A DNA stretch of 39,500 bases from NCBI GenBank assembly GCA_019694145.1, contig JAIBCJ010000008.1, positions 1-39,500 of the forward strand, written 5' to 3'. A program made the translations under genes and the position numbers. The first letter of the stretch is position 1. Each line of letters begins with the position of its first letter. This DNA comes from Solirubrobacterales bacterium (GTDB lineage: Bacteria; Actinomycetota; Thermoleophilia; Solirubrobacterales; 70-9). The notes under the pieces were generated by a model, which was not told where the DNA came from, ran no database searches, and was given only the letters and a program-made list of their open reading frames with translations. Positions 23,509 through 31,004 of this stretch are shown here, piece after piece.

Positions 23509-23712
23509 TTAATTGCCCACCGGCTTGTCCCGGTCTACGACTTCTTTCTTTGCCTGTTTTGCCTTTTCGGCGAGTGAGCCGTCGCCGGCGAGGATCTCGC
23601 GTAGCTCCTTGGCGTCCCGCTTCAGGTTCTCGGGCTCGGCCCGGTCCCCCAGCTTGTCCTCAGCCTGTTTCTTCAACTTCCCGGCCTGCTGACCAAGTTT
23701 CCTGAAGTCCAT
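23509..23712 (-). CDS. Small charged helical protein
   Basis: 67 aa, about 40% Lys/Arg/Asp/Glu, entirely helical in appearance: MDFRKLGQQAGKLKKQAEDKL then a second helix KRDAKELREIL and a third AEKAKQAKKEVV. It recalls Rv0909-like/CsbD-like small actinobacterial proteins in character, but the match is weak and no toxin partner gene is next to it. Start chosen at 23712; an ATG at 23736 would add eight residues. The 258-bp gap to the mch gene (23713-23970) shows no further feature. Confidence 0.5.
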   Translation of the reverse strand: MDFRKLGQQAGKLKKQAEDKLGDRAEPENLKRDAKELREILAGDGSLAEKAKQAKKEVVDRDKPVGN

Positions 23713-23970
23713 ACGCCCATCAAAGCAAAAGGACAACCCGGAAGTTGCCCTTGCAGACTCTCAGCGGGTGGATGCCAGGGGCCTCCAGCCGTTCGCTGCC
23801 GAGGAGACAGGCCGGAAATGGCCGCGATCGTACGTGGGTACTTGAGCTGCCGTTTCCGGCCGTCGACGAAGCCATCCGGCCGTTCAGCGAGACCGTCATT
23901 GAACGACCATCGAGCGAACGAGCCGGATGTTCCTTGTGTTGCGGCTGGTGGTTCCTGGCGCCGCCCGGGC

Positions 23971-24513
23971 TCAGTCGACGTCGTTGGTCTCGGTGGGAAC
24001 GCCGTGAACCTTGCGGGGGATCAGGGCGGTCCGCTTGAAGTGGCAGACGAGGGTGCCGTCCTGGTTGAAGACGCGGGTGTGGACCTTGACCAGGCCGCGG
24101 TCGAGCTTGCTCTTGGACTCGCGGACCTCGAGGACCTCGGACTCGCAGAAGAGCGTGTCACCGTGGAAAACGGGGGCCGGGTGGCTGAGTTCGTCGGTGG
24201 CGAGGTTGGCGATCGCCTTGCCGGAGAAGTCGGAAACCGACATGCCGACTGCCAGCGAGTAGACCAGCGGGCCGACCACGACGTTCTTGCCCTGCTGCGA
24301 GGCGTTCGCATGAACGTCATTGATGTGCAGCGGGTGGTGGTTCATGGTCAGCAGGCAGAAGAGGTGGTCGTCGTATTCGGTGACCGTCTTGGCCGGCATG
24401 TGCTTGTAGGTGGCGCCGACCTCGAACTCCTCGAGAAAGCGGCCGTAGGGGTGCGAGCCGGACTCTTCGCGGATTGCCTGGTCGGTGGTGAAGTCGTTGT
24501 TTTCTTCGCTCAT
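23971..24513 (-). CDS. mch: MaoC-like hydratase, probable mesaconyl-CoA hydratase
   Basis: 180 aa single hot-dog MaoC domain, last gene of the operon headed by the dehydrogenase mcd. Expected role: hydrating mesaconyl-CoA to methylmalyl-CoA, between Mcd and Mcl. The active-site motif normally Asp-x-Asn-Pro-Leu-His reads N58-H-H-P-L-H63 (TMNHHPLHINDVHA): the His is kept but the Asp is Asn and the Asn is His. FHGDTLFCESEVLEVRESKSK and GLVKVHTRVFNQDG are typical MaoC strands. Proteobacterial Mch is about twice this length, so assignment rests on family plus location. A general enoyl-CoA hydratase is the alternative. Confidence 0.72.
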   Translation of the reverse strand: MSEENNDFTTDQAIREESGSHPYGRFLEEFEVGATYKHMPAKTVTEYDDHLFCLLTMNHHPLHINDVHANASQQGKNVVVGPLVYSLAVGMSVSDFSGKAIANLATDELSHPAPVFHGDTLFCESEVLEVRESKSKLDRGLVKVHTRVFNQDGTLVCHFKRTALIPRKVHGVPTETNDVD

Positions 24514-24557
24514 TGTCTGGTTGGTTTTCCTTGGTTGGTGACTTAAGAAGTCAGTGT

Positions 24558-24923
24558 TCAGTGGACTTTCTTCAGCTTCGCCCGCTGTTCATGCGCCTCG
24601 ATTACGCGGATGACCAGCTTCGCCACATTCGAATCTCCCTCGAACCGGATGTGACCTGTTTCGGCGGCACGCCGGTAGGAACCGACCGTGCTTTTTTCGT
24701 CGGCCAGCTGATTGAACTGCTGGCGGTCGATCTCGACCCGGCAGCGTTCGTCCTCTCCTCTTCCCTTGCTCACCTTCGGCCCGGGCAACTCGACCCGGTA
24801 CGTCTGCATGTCACCCTTTGCCCGGAGATCGAGACCGAAGACCAGCTTCAGCTTCTTCAAGGCCGGCACCTCCTCCTGGAGGTGGGTGACGGCGGATTCG
24901 ATCATCTGCGCTGTGGATGCCAT
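24558..24923 (-). CDS. Unknown protein, possibly SCP2-like, in the mcd-mch operon
   Basis: 121 aa, cytoplasmic, Lys/Glu-rich. The second half (CRVEIDRQQFNQLADEKS then AAETGHIRFEGDSNVAKLVIRVIEAHE) resembles the strand-helix plan of SCP2 sterol-carrier domains, which bind acyl-CoAs and lipids, but I do not see a decisive match. It lies 34 nt after the DUF1801 gene and 44 nt before mch. No Shine-Dalgarno is obvious before the ATG at 24923. Confidence 0.6.
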   Translation of the reverse strand: MASTAQMIESAVTHLQEEVPALKKLKLVFGLDLRAKGDMQTYRVELPGPKVSKGRGEDERCRVEIDRQQFNQLADEKSTVGSYRRAAETGHIRFEGDSNVAKLVIRVIEAHEQRAKLKKVH

Positions 24924-24957
24924 GCGTGGTGTTTATCAGGGAAACCGCGTGATTGCC

Positions 24958-25398
24958 TCAGGCGAGGCCGCGGCTCTTCTCGTAAGTCTGGATGTAGTCG
25001 TTGACGCTGAACCGGCCGACCGCTTCGGTGACGAGGTCCAGCGGCAGGTCCCCGAGCCGCTTGAACCGGACGCAGGACTTGCCGATATCCAGCTTGGTCC
25101 CGCGCTCCTTGAGGGCGTTCTCGAACCAGGCCCGGTTGCCTTCGTCCGAGTAGATGCCCATCAGGTAGAGGGCCATGTGGTTTTTCTGCGAGGCGAGCGA
25201 CACGTAGGCGAGTGGCTGGCCGTTGTAGGTCTCCGGATAGGTCTCGAGCGGGATCTCCCAGCTGATCATTCCCCAGCGGAGTTCTTCCGCGTAGCCCTCG
25301 GGAATTCCGGCCGCTACGGCCGACCGGACCGCTTCGATCGCTTCCCGGCGGTCTTCGGGAAGGGAATCGAGATATTCGTCAATTGTTTCGACGGCCAT
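24958..25398 (-). CDS. DUF1801-family protein
   Basis: 146 aa. TIDEYLDSLPEDRREAIEAVRSAV at the N-terminus, then ELRWGMISWEIP and PLAYVSLASQKNHMALYLMG, the usual DUF1801/YdhG-like pattern; the fold is small and alpha/beta, the function unknown. GGGAAGGG precedes the ATG at 25398. It is 27 nt downstream of mcd, clearly in its operon, though nothing known links DUF1801 to the EMC pathway. Confidence 0.8.
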   Translation of the reverse strand: MAVETIDEYLDSLPEDRREAIEAVRSAVAAGIPEGYAEELRWGMISWEIPLETYPETYNGQPLAYVSLASQKNHMALYLMGIYSDEGNRAWFENALKERGTKLDIGKSCVRFKRLGDLPLDLVTEAVGRFSVNDYIQTYEKSRGLA

Positions 25399-25425
25399 CC
25401 CGATCCCTTCCCTCAGCCCGTCAGA

Positions 25426-26625
25426 TCAGATCTTGTGGCGCTGGAGCAGCTTCTTGCCGATCACCATGCGCTGGATTTCCGACGTGCCCTCGCCGATCAG
25501 AAGCAGCGGGGCGTCCCGGTAGAGGCGCTCGATCTCGTATTCCTTCGAGTAGCCGTAGCCGCCGTGGATGCGGAAGCATTCCTCGACGCATTCCTTGCCG
25601 GTTTCGGAGGCGATCAGCTTGGCCATTCCGGCTTCGAGGTCGGAACGGATGCCGGCGTCCTTCATGTTGGCCGCCTTGCGGGTGACCAGGCGGGCCGCTT
25701 CCAGCTTGGTCGCCATGTCGGCCAGCTTGAACTGGATCGCCTGGTGGTTGGCGATCGGCTTGCCGAAGGTCTTGCGCTCCTGGCTGTACTGAAGGGCGAG
25801 CTCGAGGGCGCGCTGGGCGATGCCGACGCCACGGGCGGCGACGTTGACGCGGCCGACCTCGAGGGCGTCCATCATCTGCGGGAAACCCTTGTTCAGGCCG
25901 GCTTCCTCGCCGCCGAGGATGTTCTCGGCCGGGCAGCGGTAGCCGTTGTAAACCAGCTCGGTTGACTCGACGCCCTTGTAGCCCATCTTCTTGATCTTGG
26001 GCGGAACGTTGAGGCCGGCGTACTCGCCGGTGTTCTCCTCGACCCACGGCACCTTCTCGGTGATGAAGCAGGTCATGCCCTGATGGGCCTTCTCCGCCCC
26101 CGGGTCGGTCTTGGCGAGCAGGAAGACGAGGCTCGAGCCGAGTCCGTTGGTGACCCACATCTTCTGGCCGTCGATCACGTAGGCGTCGCCGTCCTTCTTG
26201 GCGCCTGTCTTGATGCCCTGGACATCGGAGCCGACCTCGGGCTCGGAGAGCGAGAAGGCGGCACGCATCTCGCCGGTGGCCATCTTCGGCAGATACTTCT
26301 GCTTCTGCTCTTCGCTACCGAACTGCTGGAGCAGGTAGACGCCGATGAAGTGGGTATTTACCACACCGGAGATCGAGATCCAGCCGCGGGAAAGCTCCTC
26401 GACGATCAGTTCGTAGGTCGAGAGGTCGAGCCCCATCCCGCCGTATTCCTCGGCGATGGTCACTCCGAAGAGGCCCAGTTCCTTCATCTGCTCGACGATC
26501 GGCTCCGGGAAGGAATCCTCGTGGTCGTAGTGCTCGGCGTTGGGGATGATCTGCTCGTCGACGAACTGATGGACCATCTCGATGATGGCCTTCTGGTCCT
26601 CGGTGATCTCCTGATAGCTGGACAT
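25426..26625 (-). CDS. mcd: Acyl-CoA dehydrogenase, probable (2S)-methylsuccinyl-CoA dehydrogenase
   Basis: 399 aa FAD enzyme of the acyl-CoA dehydrogenase family. N-domain helices (QKAIIEMVHQFVDEQIIPNAE), FAD/substrate segments FSLSEPEVGSD and KMWVTNGLGSSLVFLL, the GVGIAQRALELALQYSQERKTFGKPI helix, FRIHGGYGYSKEYEIERLYRD, and the catalytic base as Glu379 in GEGTSEIQ. Residues DALEVGRVNVAARGVGIAQRA are close to the actinobacterial enzymes found beside ccr. It oxidises methylsuccinyl-CoA to mesaconyl-CoA in the EMC pathway. It lacks the N-terminal extension of proteobacterial Mcd, so substrate is inferred from context. Start at 26625 with AGAGGAG upstream; the open frame beyond is noise. It heads the four-gene operon ending in mch. 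Confidence 0.78.
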   Translation of the reverse strand: MSSYQEITEDQKAIIEMVHQFVDEQIIPNAEHYDHEDSFPEPIVEQMKELGLFGVTIAEEYGGMGLDLSTYELIVEELSRGWISISGVVNTHFIGVYLLQQFGSEEQKQKYLPKMATGEMRAAFSLSEPEVGSDVQGIKTGAKKDGDAYVIDGQKMWVTNGLGSSLVFLLAKTDPGAEKAHQGMTCFITEKVPWVEENTGEYAGLNVPPKIKKMGYKGVESTELVYNGYRCPAENILGGEEAGLNKGFPQMMDALEVGRVNVAARGVGIAQRALELALQYSQERKTFGKPIANHQAIQFKLADMATKLEAARLVTRKAANMKDAGIRSDLEAGMAKLIASETGKECVEECFRIHGGYGYSKEYEIERLYRDAPLLLIGEGTSEIQRMVIGKKLLQRHKI

Positions 26626-26678
26626 GGCTCCTCTTGGGGTTTGGTGGCGCAGACTGAGTTGAAGCGCGCTGTGGCGCG

Positions 26679-26702
26679 GAAAAGACCCGCGAAAAGCACG
26701 GG
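26679..26702 (-). terminator. Weak terminator-like hairpin after the collagen-like gene
   Basis: On the minus strand, CCCGTG / CGCGGG (one G-T pair) with a 5-nt loop, followed by TCTTTTCC. It lies in the 137-bp gap before mcd. Confidence 0.4.
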
Positions 26703-26762
26703 CAAAAAGGGGCAACAAGGATATCGGGATTGGCCTTCTGACGCGGTTTCCGGGAGCCGGCC

Positions 26763-27527
26763 CTAACCGACCGCGAGGCTGCGGCGGACCAGCGTTGCGC
26801 GACCCCTGGCGGTGCGCGCACCAACCGTTACGGCCAAGCGACCGGGCGAGACCGACCGGTTCAGTTTGCGGGCCAGGCGAGCGGGCAGCACCACCCTGAT
26901 CCGGGCGCTCTTGCCGGCCCTCAGCGTGCGCGGCGCGATGACCGCCAGCGACTTCGCACGGGAGACTCCGTGCCAGGCTGCCCTGAGGCGGAAGATCGAA
27001 CAGCCGCGGCTGCCAGACGGGCAATGGACCCGGGCTACCGCGGCCGGTCCCGGTTCCAGTCCGCGGAATGCCCTGGCGGCAAACCTGACCGACGGGGCGG
27101 GACCCCGCGGACCGGTCACTCCCGTCGGGCCGGTGGGTCCGGTCGGCCCGGTACCGCCGGTGGGTCCGGTCGGCCCGGTACCGCCGGTCGGCCCGGTGGT
27201 GCCGGTGCTGCCGCTGCTTCCCGTTGGTCCCGTGGGGCCCGTTGCGCCGATCGGGCTTACGGTTCCGACCACGATCAGATCCGCCTGGATCACGGTCGAA
27301 GAGTTCGAGGGCAGGGTCAGCCTGCCCACCCGCAGTCCCTCGCCCTGGGGCGTCGCTGCCACCCAGACCCGGCAGGAGTCACCGAAGCCCAGGGCCCGGC
27401 CGGAACAGCGGTTGGACACGACTCCGAAGTCACCGGGGTTGGAACCTGTAATCACCGGTGGTCCGGAGATCGTCAGCCGGGCCGAACCACGGTTCGTGAT
27501 CGTGACCGGCTGGAGCAGACCTGCCAT
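26763..27527 (-). CDS. Collagen-like protein with abnormal N-terminus
   Basis: 254 aa. Residues 1-90 resemble the second half of a choice-of-anchor-D/ASPM-type immunoglobulin-like domain ([45 protein letters not shown]). A collagen-like Gly-Pro/Thr-Thr/Gly tract follows (about 95-142), then a C-terminal beta domain with two Cys and long Arg-rich strands. Such proteins are normally exported, yet no signal peptide is visible at any in-frame start. The start at 27527 is chosen because a clear -35/-10 promoter (27577-27605) sits just upstream and AGGGG precedes the ATG. Either the export signal was lost (5' truncation) or the protein is not exported by the usual route. Confidence 0.55.
   Translation of the reverse strand: MAGLLQPVTITNRGSARLTISGPPVITGSNPGDFGVVSNRCSGRALGFGDSCRVWVAATPQGEGLRVGRLTLPSNSSTVIQADLIVVGTVSPIGATGPTGPTGSSGSTGTTGPTGGTGPTGPTGGTGPTGPTGPTGVTGPRGPAPSVRFAARAFRGLEPGPAAVARVHCPSGSRGCSIFRLRAAWHGVSRAKSLAVIAPRTLRAGKSARIRVVLPARLARKLNRSVSPGRLAVTVGARTARGRATLVRRSLAVG
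27130..27183. repeat. Exact 27-bp tandem duplication in the collagen tract
   Basis: Two adjacent identical 27-bp units beginning CCGGTGGGTCCGGTCGG (27130-27156, 27157-27183) inside the collagen-like reading frame (nine residues each). Exact identity suggests recent slippage, so repeat number may vary between strains. Confidence 0.7.
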
Positions 27528-27576
27528 CGCCCCTGATAAAGCCCCTGATCCCCGCGTCCTTTCGTGGCACCTCGCC

Positions 27577-27605
27577 AAGATATATGTCGCCCGCGGACCA
27601 GTCAA
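27577..27605 (-). promoter_or_regulatory. Consensus-like promoter of the collagen-like gene
   Basis: On the minus strand: TTGACT (-35, 27600-27605), 17 bp, TATCTT (-10, 27577-27582). It is the best classical -35/-10 pair in the window and lies inside the open frame's first residues, arguing for the downstream start. Confidence 0.65.
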
Positions 27606-27720
27606 CAGCGACATGCGACCCAGAGGGCCCGCGAGCCGCGATCCCTATACGCTTTTCGGTGGCGCTGATGCTGCTTTTCGCGCCGAATAGCTCTTCTCTA
27701 ACCAACCCTCAAGGAGAACC

Positions 27721-28770
27721 TTGCGTAACCCCCGGAACTTCTTCAAGCCCAAGGCGATCGGCGCCCCCGACCCGATCACCCAGGTCCCCTTCGGCCCCTC
27801 CCGGATGATCCACTTCTTCGACGCCTCGAACGAGAAGATGGCGGCCAAGGTGCCGGACATGGCAACCCAGGCGGACATCCTGCTCGGCAACCTCGAGGAT
27901 GCGGTCCCGGTCGACAACAAGGAAGCCGCCCGCGCCGGCCTGGTCAAGGTCGCCAGGGAAGCCGATCTCGGCGGCACGCCCCTCTGGACCCGGATCAACT
28001 CGCTCGAGAGCCCCTGGGTGCTCGATGACCTGACCACCCTGGTCACCGAAGTCGGCAACAAGATCGACGTGATCATGGTCCCGAAGGTCGAAGGTCCATG
28101 GGACATCCATTACGTCGACCAGCTGCTCGCCCAGCTCGAGGCCAAGGGCGAAGTGACCCGGCCGATCCTGATCCACGCCATCCTCGAGACCGCCCAGGGC
28201 GTGACCAACGTCGAGGACATCGCCGCGGCCAGCCCCCGCATGCAGGGCATGAGCTTCGGACCGGCCGACCTCGCCGCCTCCCGCCGCATGAAGACCACCC
28301 GGGTCGGCGGCGGCCACCCGGGCTACCGCTCGATGGAGGACCCGGACGCCGGGAACCCCGAGGCGGCCCGCGTCACCGCCCAGCAGGATCCGTGGCATTA
28401 CTCGATCGCCCGCATGGTCGATGCCTGCACGGCCAATGACATCCTCCCGTTCTACGGCCCATTCGGTGACATCAAGGACCTCGAAGGCTGCGAAACCCAG
28501 TTCCGCTCGGCCTTCCTGCTCGGCTGCGTCGGCGCCTGGTCGCTCCACCCGGCCCAGATCGCGGTCGCGAAGAAGGTCTTCTCGCCGCCGGTCGACGAAG
28601 TGATCTTCGCCAAGAAGGTGATCGAGGCGATCCCGGACGGCCGCGGTGTTCACATGATCGACGGCAAGATGCAGGATGACGCCACCTGGAAGCAGTGCAA
28701 GGTGATGGTCGGCCTGGCCGAGATGCTGGCCGAGAAGGATCCGGAGCTCAAGGAGCAATACGGCTTCTGA
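27721..28770 (+). CDS. mcl: L-malyl-CoA/beta-methylmalyl-CoA lyase
   Basis: 349 aa CitE-like TIM-barrel lyase. It splits methylmalyl-CoA to glyoxylate and propionyl-CoA and can act on malyl-CoA. Sequence resembles the Chloroflexus-type Mcl (348 aa) throughout: [30 protein letters not shown] (metal Glu/Asp), [59 protein letters not shown] and [14 protein letters not shown]. The start is TTG 27721 with AAGGAG 4 nt upstream. Divergent from the collagen-like gene. Last step of the EMC set in this window; the thioesterase that hydrolyses malyl-CoA is not seen. Two-hairpin repeat copy C follows. Confidence 0.93.
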   Translation: MRNPRNFFKPKAIGAPDPITQVPFGPSRMIHFFDASNEKMAAKVPDMATQADILLGNLEDAVPVDNKEAARAGLVKVAREADLGGTPLWTRINSLESPWVLDDLTTLVTEVGNKIDVIMVPKVEGPWDIHYVDQLLAQLEAKGEVTRPILIHAILETAQGVTNVEDIAAASPRMQGMSFGPADLAASRRMKTTRVGGGHPGYRSMEDPDAGNPEAARVTAQQDPWHYSIARMVDACTANDILPFYGPFGDIKDLEGCETQFRSAFLLGCVGAWSLHPAQIAVAKKVFSPPVDEVIFAKKVIEAIPDGRGVHMIDGKMQDDATWKQCKVMVGLAEMLAEKDPELKEQYGF

Positions 28771-28781
28771 ACTTAACTGCA

Positions 28782-28861
28782 GTCGCGCCGGTCTTCGCCG
28801 GCGCTTCAATTCGAACCCGCCCCTCCCACTCGAAGAAAATGACGGTTGGGAGGGGCTCCGC
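28782..28861. repeat. Two-hairpin intergenic repeat, copy C
   Basis: Hairpin 1: GCGCCGG (28785-28791), 6-nt loop TCTTCG, CCGGCGC (28798-28804). Hairpin 2: GCCCCTCCCA (28819-28828), 18-nt loop, TGGGAGGGGC (28847-28856), same flanks as copies A and B. It lies between the converging mcl and hydrolase genes. Confidence 0.85.
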
Positions 28862-30103
28862 CTATCGGCGCACGATGCGGAAGGTCACTGTCCGCTCGTT
28901 GCCCGGCCTTCCGCTCGGGTAGAGCGCTCGCACCCGGAAGACGTGTTTGCCGGGTTTCAGGCGGTAGTCCCTAGGGCTGCGGCAGCGAGTAAACGGCTGG
29001 CGGTCGATCCGGCACTGGAAGCCGCTGGCCCGGCCGGTGCCGACGAAGCCGAACCTGACCTGGCGCCCGGGCCTTAGGGCCCCGCGGCGCTTGACCACGA
29101 TCGTCCTGGCCGGGCGCCGGACCATCCTGACCCCGGCCGGCCTGGCGCCTTCCGCGACCTTCCGGACAAACTGGCTCACCCGGGCGGTTTCGACGGTCCC
29201 GTCGGTGATCGAACCCAGCGCCTCGTTGATCCCCTCGTGGTCGAGCGGCACCCCGACCACCGATTGGGCGGGGTCCTGGCCGAGGGCGGTCGCCATCTCG
29301 TCGTTGGCGGCCATTCGCAGGACCTTTTCCCCCTGGGTTACCAGCAGGAAGGGCGGGTCAGCGGGATCGGCGAAGGCGAGTGGCGAGGAGCGTTCCCAGC
29401 GTGCCTCGACCGCTTCTTCATCCGGTGTGCCGAAGGCATTCCAGATCAAGGCGAGCTGCTGGCTTGAATTGGCCGGATTGGCGGGGTCCGCCGAAGCGGC
29501 CACGTCGAAGGTGTCGGTGTCCAGTGAAACGACCCCGATGATCTGCTTCGGTGAGACCCGGCGGCCCTTGATCCAGGCCGGGCTCGTCCCGGCCAGGGAA
29601 ACCAGATGGGCTCCCGCCGAATGCCCGGCCAGGACCAGCCGGTCGGGGTCGCCGCCGTAGTGGCGGACGTTGTTCGACACCCAGGCGATCCCTTCGGCAA
29701 CGTCGGCGATGTGATCCGGCGAGCGGACCCTGGTCGGGTCCCAGGTTCCGTCAAAGCTGCCCTCCGATATGTCGGGCGAGAGCCGGTAGTTGAGGCTGGC
29801 CACGATGTAGCCGAGCGAGTTGAACAGGTTCACCTTGTCGGTCATCCGGTTTGACTTGTCCCCGGTCATCCAGGCCCCGCCGTGAACCCAGACCACGACC
29901 GGACGCAGACCTTCGAAGCCGTCGTCGGTGGCCGGCAGGTAGAGATCGAGACTGTTCGAGGTCGATTGCGCCGGCCCCACCTCGTCGGCGTTGTAGTTGA
30001 TGTCGGTGATTACCCTTGCCGGTTCGGCTGCGGCCGGAACCGCGACCAGCATCAGACCCGCCATCGCGAGCGAACAGATTGCGGCTGTGATCCGACCGGT
30101 CAT
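28862..30103 (-). CDS. Secreted alpha/beta hydrolase with C-terminal beta domain
   Basis: 413 aa. Signal peptide at about residues 1-27 (MTGRITAAICSLAMAGLMLVAVPAAA). Esterase/lipase domain of the BD-FAE/HSL-like kind: oxyanion HGGAW (VVVWVHGGAWMTGDK), nucleophile elbow LAGHSAGAH, and a His in VPLDHEGINEA; the usual catalytic Asp position (FLLVTQGEKVLR) is not obvious. The last ~100 residues are a separate beta domain with FQCRIDRQPFTRCRSPRDY, as in many actinobacterial surface proteins. Third gene of a same-strand set after the 31001 hydrolase and the SGNH protein; its start (ATG 30103; TTG 30130 is possible) follows the latter by 37 nt. Confidence 0.8.
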   Translation of the reverse strand: MTGRITAAICSLAMAGLMLVAVPAAAEPARVITDINYNADEVGPAQSTSNSLDLYLPATDDGFEGLRPVVVWVHGGAWMTGDKSNRMTDKVNLFNSLGYIVASLNYRLSPDISEGSFDGTWDPTRVRSPDHIADVAEGIAWVSNNVRHYGGDPDRLVLAGHSAGAHLVSLAGTSPAWIKGRRVSPKQIIGVVSLDTDTFDVAASADPANPANSSQQLALIWNAFGTPDEEAVEARWERSSPLAFADPADPPFLLVTQGEKVLRMAANDEMATALGQDPAQSVVGVPLDHEGINEALGSITDGTVETARVSQFVRKVAEGARPAGVRMVRRPARTIVVKRRGALRPGRQVRFGFVGTGRASGFQCRIDRQPFTRCRSPRDYRLKPGKHVFRVRALYPSGRPGNERTVTFRIVRR

Positions 30104-30140
30104 ACCCGGAAAACCCGGCTCCGGGGCCAACGGAGCGGCC

Positions 30141-31004
30141 TCAGGCCTTGAACGGATTCTGAAGCTGACCGTTCAGCCAGTTGGTCAGCAGGCGGGCGTA
30201 GGTGGCGCTGATGTGGCCGCGGTCGCGGTACTTGAGGACGTTCCCGTGGACGGCACGGCACTTGCCTCCGGGGCAGACCTTGGGCAGCGGATCGATGATC
30301 TGCACCGCCTTGAGCCGTTTCGCAGCGGCGAAATCGTAGGCCTGGGAAAGGGGCCGGCGGGCCGGGAAGGTGCATCGTCCGGGCTGGTCGACGTTCTCTG
30401 AAACGCAGACCGAGGGCAGGAAGGCCTTTGACATGGGCAGGTCACGCATCACCGTCACCTGCGCTCCGTACTTGCGCAGCTTCAGCAGGGTCTCGTACAT
30501 CCCCTGCCGGAAAAGGGGTTCGCTGGCTGCCCGGCCCAGCCGCCTGCCGTTCTTCATCACGAAGGTGTTGGGGGCGGTGTTGCTCGCGACGAAAACCAGG
30601 GTCGGCTTCTCCCGCCTGATCCGCTTCAGTGCGTTGTGACGCCAGCGGTTGCAGTAGGGATCGATATTGACCAATGCGGCAGTGCAGTTGGCATGAAGCA
30701 GCATGGTCAGCTCCCAGCCCCGTTCCCTGGCGAGGTTGATCAGCGGTGGAGTCCACTGCAGGGCATGCGAGTCGCCGAGGACCGTCACCTTGCGGCTGGA
30801 ACCGACCTCGCCGTAACGGCAGGGCGGCGAGGTGGCCCGCTTTGTGTAGATCAGACAACCCTCGCGGAAGACCGGGCCCTTGTCGGTACTTACCGCGGCA
30901 AACGAGGGTTCGTAGGTGCGGGCCGAAGCCTGCGTGGCGATCCCGGAAAGCGCGAAAAGGCCGGCCACGGCCACAAGCAGCAGAACACGGATTGAACGGC
31001 TCAC
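30141..31004 (-). CDS. Secreted SGNH-domain protein
   Basis: 287 aa. The start is GTG 31004, overlapping the upstream stop (GTGA), which yields a good signal peptide (residues 1-28, SIRVLLLVAVAGLFALSGIATQASA). The SGNH hydrolase blocks are present: VTVLGDSHALQW (block I, nucleophile Ser), an Asn in FVASNTAPNTF, and DRGHISATYAR near the C-terminus (block V with Asp and His). It resembles the SGNH domain of OafA-like acyltransferases, here without the membrane domain. Six or more cysteines suggest disulfides. It would remove or transfer acyl groups on an exported glycan or lipid. Confidence 0.8.
   Translation of the reverse strand: MSRSIRVLLLVAVAGLFALSGIATQASARTYEPSFAAVSTDKGPVFREGCLIYTKRATSPPCRYGEVGSSRKVTVLGDSHALQWTPPLINLARERGWELTMLLHANCTAALVNIDPYCNRWRHNALKRIRREKPTLVFVASNTAPNTFVMKNGRRLGRAASEPLFRQGMYETLLKLRKYGAQVTVMRDLPMSKAFLPSVCVSENVDQPGRCTFPARRPLSQAYDFAAAKRLKAVQIIDPLPKVCPGGKCRAVHGNVLKYRDRGHISATYARLLTNWLNGQLQNPFKA

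Noticed and set aside
23509-23712. Antitoxin of a toxin-antitoxin pair
   Set aside because: The sequence recalls Rv0909-like proteins, but no toxin gene is adjacent on the same strand.
23713-23970. tRNA or small RNA in the gap before mch
   Set aside because: No cloverleaf with T-loop GGTTCRANNCC or acceptor stem could be found by eye; only scattered short palindromes.
26626-27024. N-terminal extension of mcd
   Set aside because: The in-frame residues before MSSYQEI are Arg/Pro-rich noise antisense to part of the collagen-like region; AGAGGAG precedes the 26625 start. It could have been mistaken for the long N-terminus of proteobacterial Mcd.
26763-27527. Mobile element or recent transfer because of unusual repeats
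   Set aside because: The repeats are explained by the collagen-like Gly-X-X coding tract; no ends or transposase seen.
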